This document shows positions 39,571 to 43,654 of a stretch of DNA of 43,654 nucleotides, piece after piece (position 1 is the first letter of the stretch; each line of letters starts with the position of its first letter). The stretch comes from Acidobacteriota bacterium (lineage in GTDB: Bacteria; Acidobacteriota; Terriglobia; Terriglobales; Acidobacteriaceae). Position numbers and translations under genes: made by a program. The notes below the pieces were generated by a model. That model saw nothing but the letters and a program-made list of their open reading frames with translations. It had not been told where the DNA came from and did no database searches. The DNA is taken from NCBI GenBank assembly GCA_021803035.1, contig JAJZME010000043.1, positions 1-43,654 on the forward strand. Direction: 5' to 3'.

Positions 39571-40995
39571 ATGGATGTTCTGAAAAGCCTTTTCGAGCAA
39601 CACTACGGATTCCCGGCCGAAGACGTGAAGCCCCTCCAGGGCCAGCTTGGCGGCTCGGGGCGCGCCATCCTGCGCCTTGCCGGCAGGGGAGTCAGCGCCA
39701 TCGGCATTGTCTACTCCGTGCGCGAAGAGAACGCCGCCTTTCTCGAGTTCTCCCGGCACTTCCGCCGCCACGGCCTGCCGGTTCCGGAGATCTATGCCGA
39801 GGATCTGAGCCTGGGCGCCTATCTTGAGGAAGACCTGGGCGACACGACCCTCTTCGAATTTCTTGGCAAGAACCGCACGGCCGATGCCGTCGCTCCCCCG
39901 GCGGTCGATGCCTACCGCAAAGTGGTGGCCGTGCTGCCGCATTTTCAGGTGGAGGCGGGCCGCACCCTCAATTACAAGCTCTGCTATCCGCGCTCCAGCT
40001 TCGACCGCCAGTCCATTGCCTGGGACCTGAACTACTTCAAGTACTACTTCCTGCGTCTTGCCGGCGTGCCTTTCAACGAGCAGGCGCTTGAAATCGACTT
40101 CACCCGCCTGACCAAATTCCTGCTGGGCGCCGAGCACGACTTCTTCCTCTACCGCGATTTCCAGTCGCGCAACGTGATGCTGCGCCACGGCCAGCCGTTC
40201 TTTCTCGACTACCAGGGCGGCCGCAAGGGCGCCCTGCAATACGACATCGCTTCGCTGCTCTTCGACGGCAAGGCCGATCTGCCGCCCGCGCTGCGCCAGC
40301 AATTGCTCGACCACTATCTCGACTGCCTGGCCGCGCACATCGACCTCAGCCGCGACGCTTTCATGGAGCATTACTACGGCTATGTCTACATCCGCATCAT
40401 GCAGGCTTTGGGGGCCTACGGCTTCAGGGGCTTCTATGAGCGCAAGCCGCACTTCCTGCAGAGCGTCCCTTACGCGCTCAGGAACCTGCGCTGGCTCGGC
40501 GAAAACGTCAGCCTGCCCGTTGCCCTGCCGGCGCTGATGGACGCCTTCCAGGCCATGCAGGGATCGCAAAAATTGCACGGCATGGCCGCGCCGTCCGCGG
40601 CATTGACGGTGCGGATCTTCAGCTTCTCCTTCCATCGCGAGATGCCTGTGGACGAGTCCGGCAACGGCGGCGGCTTTGTCTTCGACGCGCGCAGCCTTCC
40701 CAATCCCGGCCGCGAAGAGCAATACCGCCAGCTCACCGGCAAAGACGCGCCGGTCATCGAGTATCTCGAGGCGCAGGAAAGCGTGCACGAGTTCTTTGCC
40801 CAGGCGCGCGACCTGGTGGACCTGAGTGTGCGCAACTATCAGCGCCGCGGATTCAAAGACCTCATGGTTTCCTTCGGCTGCACCGGCGGCCAGCACCGCT
40901 CCGTCTACATGGCTGAGCGGCTGGCGAAGCAACTGCGCGCTGCCGGGGTTGCGGTCGAGCTGCGGCACCTGCAACTGGAGAAGCTCGGCAAATGA
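39571..40995 (+). CDS. amino-sugar kinase (AmgK-like) fused to RapZ C-terminal domain
   Basis: The 474-residue two-domain protein. Residues about 1-330 are an aminoglycoside-phosphotransferase fold kinase. The catalytic loop is YRDFQSRN with D196 and N201, and the metal-binding D213 is in FLDYQGG, as in AmgK (anomeric MurNAc/GlcNAc kinase). Residues about 347-474 match the C-terminal domain of RapZ: SFSFHRE, FVFDARSLPNP (371-379 region), the hallmark GCTGGQHRSVY (436-446), and the ending RHLQLEK. In E. coli this domain binds glucosamine-6-phosphate and small RNAs. The RapZ N-terminal P-loop domain is absent, replaced by the kinase. ATG 39571 fits the kinase N-terminus; longer frames upstream overlap the CYTH gene. 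It overlaps the MurU-like gene by four bases. Confidence 0.88.
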   Translation: MDVLKSLFEQHYGFPAEDVKPLQGQLGGSGRAILRLAGRGVSAIGIVYSVREENAAFLEFSRHFRRHGLPVPEIYAEDLSLGAYLEEDLGDTTLFEFLGKNRTADAVAPPAVDAYRKVVAVLPHFQVEAGRTLNYKLCYPRSSFDRQSIAWDLNYFKYYFLRLAGVPFNEQALEIDFTRLTKFLLGAEHDFFLYRDFQSRNVMLRHGQPFFLDYQGGRKGALQYDIASLLFDGKADLPPALRQQLLDHYLDCLAAHIDLSRDAFMEHYYGYVYIRIMQALGAYGFRGFYERKPHFLQSVPYALRNLRWLGENVSLPVALPALMDAFQAMQGSQKLHGMAAPSAALTVRIFSFSFHREMPVDESGNGGGFVFDARSLPNPGREEQYRQLTGKDAPVIEYLEAQESVHEFFAQARDLVDLSVRNYQRRGFKDLMVSFGCTGGQHRSVYMAERLAKQLRAAGVAVELRHLQLEKLGK

Positions 40996-41744
40996 AGGCG
41001 ATGATTCTGGCCGCCGGCCTGGGCACGCGCCTGCGCCCCCTCACCAGCCACCGCCCCAAGGCGCTGGTCACCGTCGCCGGCCGTACCCTGCTGGAGCTTG
41101 TGCTTGCCCGCCTGCAATCGTTCGGCGTCGGCGAAGTCATCGTCAACGCCCATCATCACGCCGAAATGATCGTGAAGTATCTCGAAGCCAACAACCATTT
41201 CGGCATGCGCATCGAGGTCTCGCGCGAAGACGAACTGCTCGACACCGGCGGCGGCCTCAAGAAAGCCGCGTGGTTCTTTCTTGAGGGCGGTAAGAGTGCA
41301 GCCGAGCCCTTCCTGCTGCACAACGTGGACGTCCTGAGCAGCATCGATCTCGGCCTCATGCTGCGCTGCCACATCGAGCAGCAGGCCCTGGCCACGCTCG
41401 CCGTGCAGCAGCGCGAAACATCCCGCTACCTGCTCTTTGACGTGCAGGGTCACCTCTGCGGCCGCCGGCCTGGGCGCGGCGCCCAGGACGAGCTGGCGCG
41501 GCCCGCATCCGGACTGCAGCCGCTGGCCTTCTCCGGCATTCACGTCATCTCCCCGCGCCTGCTCGCGGAGATGCGCGAAGAAGGCGCCTTTTCCATCATC
41601 GATGCCTACCTGCATCTGGCCGCCCGGGGCGAAAAGATCGTCGCATTTCGCGCCGATGCAGCCTACTGGCGCGATCTCGGCCGCCCCGAAAACATCGCGC
41701 AGGCCGCTGGCGATCTGGCCACGGGCGCCTATTCCGCCCCATAA
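40992..41744 (+). CDS. MurU-like sugar-1-phosphate nucleotidyltransferase
   Basis: The 250-residue nucleotidyltransferase has the N-terminal signature AAGLGTRLRPLTSHRPKAL, then HNVDVLSS with the metal-binding Asp, and DTGGGLKKA. It ends with YWRDLGRPENI, the typical C-terminus of the MurU / mannose-1-phosphate guanylyltransferase-like group. Paired with an AmgK-like kinase through an ATGA overlap, it most likely transfers UMP to MurNAc-1-phosphate to give UDP-MurNAc in cell-wall recycling. Substrate is inferred from the neighbour, since the fold alone would also fit other sugar-1-phosphates. Confidence 0.85.
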   Translation: MKAMILAAGLGTRLRPLTSHRPKALVTVAGRTLLELVLARLQSFGVGEVIVNAHHHAEMIVKYLEANNHFGMRIEVSREDELLDTGGGLKKAAWFFLEGGKSAAEPFLLHNVDVLSSIDLGLMLRCHIEQQALATLAVQQRETSRYLLFDVQGHLCGRRPGRGAQDELARPASGLQPLAFSGIHVISPRLLAEMREEGAFSIIDAYLHLAARGEKIVAFRADAAYWRDLGRPENIAQAAGDLATGAYSAP

Positions 41745-41917
41745 TCCCGGAGCCGCTTTGGTTCAAGGCCAGCGAACAGGACGCCCTTGGCCGTCAGTTG
41801 CGCCCCCTCCCACGCGCCGTCAAGTCATCCTGCTGGCAACTCATACGTGTGCAAGTACTTACATTTGCATGGAATTTCCTCTCCGGAGTGCACCATTACA
41901 AATGGAGGAGCAGAGAG

Positions 41918-42082
41918 ATGAAGCCAGCCGCACCAATCCGCGCCGTCAACTTCACATCCGGAATGGAGTGCCAGGAATGCGCCCGGTCCGAAGCATCGGA
42001 CATGTGCCCGGTCCGTACCACCACCCCGCAACGCACCCCCCCCAAAAATATTTTTCTTTTCCACAGATTTTTTTGCAGTTAA
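41918..42082 (+). CDS. candidate small Cys-containing protein (54 residues)
   Basis: Begins MKPAAPIRAVNFTSGMECQECA and has four cysteines, three close together (CQECARSEASDMC). GGAGGAG stands seven bases before the ATG, one of the best ribosome-binding sites in the window. No family recognised; the C-terminus, encoded by an A/T-rich DNA run, is hydrophobic (IFLFHRFF). Could be a true small protein or a chance frame in a non-coding region. It lies alone between murU and htpX. Confidence 0.4.
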   Translation: MKPAAPIRAVNFTSGMECQECARSEASDMCPVRTTTPQRTPPKNIFLFHRFFCS

Positions 42083-42122
42083 TTCTTTTCGGGCAGAAAA
42101 TACAGGTCCGCATCACTGTACC

Positions 42123-42137
42123 TACCGCATTGCGGTA
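42123..42137. promoter_or_regulatory. perfect 7-1-7 palindrome (operator candidate)
   Basis: TACCGCA and TGCGGTA flank a single T. Too short and without a T run for a terminator, so a dimeric regulator site is the simplest idea. No adjacent promoter or regulator gene supports it further. Confidence 0.3.
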
Positions 42138-42250
42138 TGCATATTCTTCTTCACCAGCGTTCGCCGGCCATCAACCTTCGCGTGTGCCTCCAACCAGTGC
42201 AGGCAATCAGCAGGGAATTGCTAAGAACCGAGAGCTGAAAGCTGCCTTTC

Positions 42251-43117
42251 CTACGCTCCATACACCGACGGCCGTCCGATTAGCCGCTCGATGCGCTTCT
42301 GAATCGGCGGATGGGTGCTGAACAGGCTTGTCAGCATCTCGCCTGAAAGCAGCGGGGCGACGATGAACAGATGCGCCGAGTTCGGCGAGGCAGGCAGCGG
42401 CACGCGGTGGCTCACCGCAGAGATCTTCTCCAGCGCCGAGGCCAGCGCGTACGGATTGCCCGTCAGGTGCGCGCCCGAGGCGTCTGCCTCATACTCGCGC
42501 GTGCGCGAGACCCAAAGCTGGATCAGCATGGCGGCAATGGGCGCAAGGATCAGCATGACCAGCGCGCCCAGGCCGTTGTCGCGGTCGCGGCTGCCTCCGC
42601 CTCCGCCGCCAAAACCGCCCAGCGCGCCAAACCAGAAGGCCATGCGCGCCAGGATGGTGATGGCGCCCGCCAGCGTGGCGGCAATCGAGCTGGTCAGAAT
42701 ATCGCGGTTGCGCACGTGGCCCAGCTCGTGCGCCAGCACGCCTTCCAGCTCCTCATCGTTGAGCAGCGCCAGAATGCCATGGGTCACGGCCACCGAGGCG
42801 TGTTGTGGATTGCGTCCCGTAGCAAATGCATTGGGCGATTCCGTCGGAAGCACGTAGATCTTCGGCATGGGCAGACCGGCGCGGCGCGTCAGCTGCTCCA
42901 CCACCGCGTAAGCGCGCGGCAGTTCCTCGCGCGTCACCGGCTGGGCGTGATACATGGCCAACGCCAGCTTGTCCGAGTAGAAGTAGCTGAAGAAGTTCAT
43001 CGCCGCCGCGATGGCGAAGGCGATCAGGGCACCGTTGCCGCCGCCGAAGTATTCTCCGGCAACAATCAGCATGATCGTGAGCGCCGTCAGCAGGAAGGTG
43101 GTCTTGAGGGTATTCAT
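42251..43117 (-). CDS. htpX: membrane zinc metalloprotease HtpX
   Basis: M48-family protease that degrades misfolded membrane proteins. The 288-residue protein has two N-terminal transmembrane helices, the catalytic HELGH at 130-134, the later zinc ligand in REYEADASGA, further hydrophobic segments, and the C-terminal HPPIQKRIERL. A Gly-rich stretch (GGFGGGGGG) separates the helices. The start is ATG 43117, with GAGGAG six bases upstream. An open frame continues to 43612 in the same register but lacks homology and covers the spacer hairpin. Confidence 0.94.
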   Translation of the reverse strand: MNTLKTTFLLTALTIMLIVAGEYFGGGNGALIAFAIAAAMNFFSYFYSDKLALAMYHAQPVTREELPRAYAVVEQLTRRAGLPMPKIYVLPTESPNAFATGRNPQHASVAVTHGILALLNDEELEGVLAHELGHVRNRDILTSSIAATLAGAITILARMAFWFGALGGFGGGGGGSRDRDNGLGALVMLILAPIAAMLIQLWVSRTREYEADASGAHLTGNPYALASALEKISAVSHRVPLPASPNSAHLFIVAPLLSGEMLTSLFSTHPPIQKRIERLIGRPSVYGA

Positions 43118-43229
43118 AGCAGGCTCCTCTTTGCTTGCCAGCAGCCGTAAGCTCTGAGTTTTCCCATCCTTAATGATGCGTGGGCGGCTCCGGAAGGCGC
43201 AAAATCGGCCTGTTCCCTGAAAGCGGAAC

Positions 43230-43267
43230 GGGCCGCCTGTGTTCGCTGTTCCGAACACAGGCGGCCC
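43230..43267 (-). terminator. perfect 16-bp hairpin between the edge gene and htpX
   Basis: GGGCCGCCTGTGTTCG (43230-43245) and its exact complement (43252-43267) enclose a six-base loop (CTGTTC). It lies between the stop of the leftward gene at 43303 and htpX. No long T run follows on either strand, so termination is plausible but unproved; mRNA end protection is the alternative. Confidence 0.6.
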
Positions 43268-43302
43268 GCAGGAAGCCAGGAATGGGACTAGAAAGCCGGC
43301 AG

Positions 43303-43654
43303 CTACGAGTCTCTCTTCAGCGCCCTCTTGAGCACCGTTTCCAGCGCCGCCTTCGTCTGCTCGTAATCCTCGGCGGATATCTGCCCCGAGAGTTTCTGAC
43401 TCTCCAGGGCGAACAGCTCTTCCTTGAGCGCATCCAGCAAGGGGGGCTTCGGATCGCCGGGTGACGCCTGCGCGGCGGAAGCCGGTGGCGCCTGCGGCGT
43501 GCCTGCTGGCCCGGCTGCGGTTCCCGCCGCGACTCCGGCGGTTGCCGGTCTGCGCAGCAGAAACGCCGCGATGATGGCCATCATCAGCGTCAAGCCGGCC
43601 AGGATCCACCACTTGTACTTGGACAACGGTCCGGGTGTGCCGATCGGAGGACCG
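43303..43654 (-). CDS. membrane protein of unknown function, 5' part beyond the window
   Basis: The 3' part of a leftward gene; the frame is open to the window edge. The visible ~117 residues have one transmembrane helix (YKWWILAGLTLMMAIIAAFLL), a Pro/Ala-rich linker, and a conserved-looking C-terminal helix pair (LLDALKEELFALESQKLSGQ, ISAEDYEQTKAALETVLKRALKR). I know this tail from acidobacterial proteins with an N-terminal carboxypeptidase-regulatory-like domain, but that domain would be outside the window. A TTG at 43626 could be an internal start, yet the residues upstream (GPPIGTPGP) continue naturally. Confidence 0.6.
   Translation of the reverse strand, partial: GPPIGTPGPLSKYKWWILAGLTLMMAIIAAFLLRRPATAGVAAGTAAGPAGTPQAPPASAAQASPGDPKPPLLDALKEELFALESQKLSGQISAEDYEQTKAALETVLKRALKRDS

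Larger units (their letters stand above)
41745..42250. other. A/T-richer intergenic region between murU-like gene and htpX
   Basis: Apart from the candidate small gene at 41918-42082, no gene is supported. The region includes poly-C followed by AAAAATATTTTTC near 42040-42055, and a perfect palindrome TACCGCA-T-TGCGGTA at 42123-42137. A short AGCT word is at 42232-42243 (GAGAGCTGAAAGCT). Base composition is poorer in G+C than the neighbouring genes. Confidence 0.55.

Noticed and set aside
39358..40974. 538-codon open frame antisense to the kinase-RapZ fusion
   Set aside because: The plus strand has clear domains; the minus product is low-complexity.
42251..43612. 453-codon version of htpX
   Set aside because: The extra N-terminus spans the 16-bp spacer hairpin and much of the neighbouring gene; HtpX starts with its first transmembrane helix at 43117.

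Overview
The window is a G+C-rich bacterial chromosome segment (roughly 60-65% by eye) that looks like Acidobacteriota, probably class Terriglobia. I infer this from protein flavour (ValRS, RpoA, a C/C/C/D-type Adk lid, a Tat-exported GH127 enzyme, a DUF1080 protein), from short self-complementary repeats in the spacers, and from lineage-typical proteins of unknown function. No rRNA, tRNA, insertion sequence, phage or CRISPR was recognised. About 40 genes are called.

Layout. (1) 309-10739, rightward: valS, nadC, birA, coaX, an uncharacterised protein, rlmD and comEC (translation, NAD and CoA cofactors, biotin attachment, rRNA methylation, DNA uptake). (2) 10799-14088, leftward: a secreted DUF1080 protein, an ICMT-like membrane methyltransferase, and a tightly coupled ECF sigma / putative anti-sigma / secreted-protein operon. 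(3) 14228-20146, leftward: rimP-nusA-infB, closed by a strong terminator. A promoter and then an intrinsic terminator lie upstream of rimP, a layout that suggests attenuation. (4) 20756-28152, rightward: secY-adk-map-infA-rpmJ-rpsM-rpsK-rpsD-rpoA-rplQ, the distal spc/alpha ribosomal operon. Here it starts abruptly at secY, and several spacers carry AGCT-word and CAGTTCACAG-type palindromic repeats. (5) 28305-30297, leftward: guaB and an overlapping VanZ-like gene. (6) 30605-33712: a Tat-exported GH127 enzyme and a lipoprotein aldose 1-epimerase, a small sugar-use pair. (7) 33814-36934: tmk, a DinB-like protein (opposite strand), a VapBC-type toxin-antitoxin pair with a palindromic operator candidate, and holB. 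(8) 37338-41744: an Hfq-like Sm protein, a convergent Sua5/TsaC gene, a CYTH protein, a kinase fused to the C-terminal domain of RapZ, and a MurU-like nucleotidyltransferase. (9) 41918-43654: a candidate 54-residue protein, htpX (leftward) and the 3' part of a leftward membrane-protein gene cut by the window edge.

Most striking system: at 39571-41744 an AmgK-like amino-sugar kinase is fused to a RapZ C-terminal domain and overlaps by 4 bp a MurU-like uridylyltransferase. In Pseudomonas AmgK and MurU recycle peptidoglycan MurNAc to UDP-MurNAc. In E. coli the RapZ C-terminal domain binds glucosamine-6-phosphate and small RNAs. The fusion would place a metabolite- or RNA-sensing module on a cell-wall recycling kinase. 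A divergent Hfq-like protein is encoded about 2 kb away. The other main observations are the putative attenuator ahead of rimP-nusA-infB, an in-frame palindromic insertion and a low-G+C patch in valS, and the spacer repeat family.
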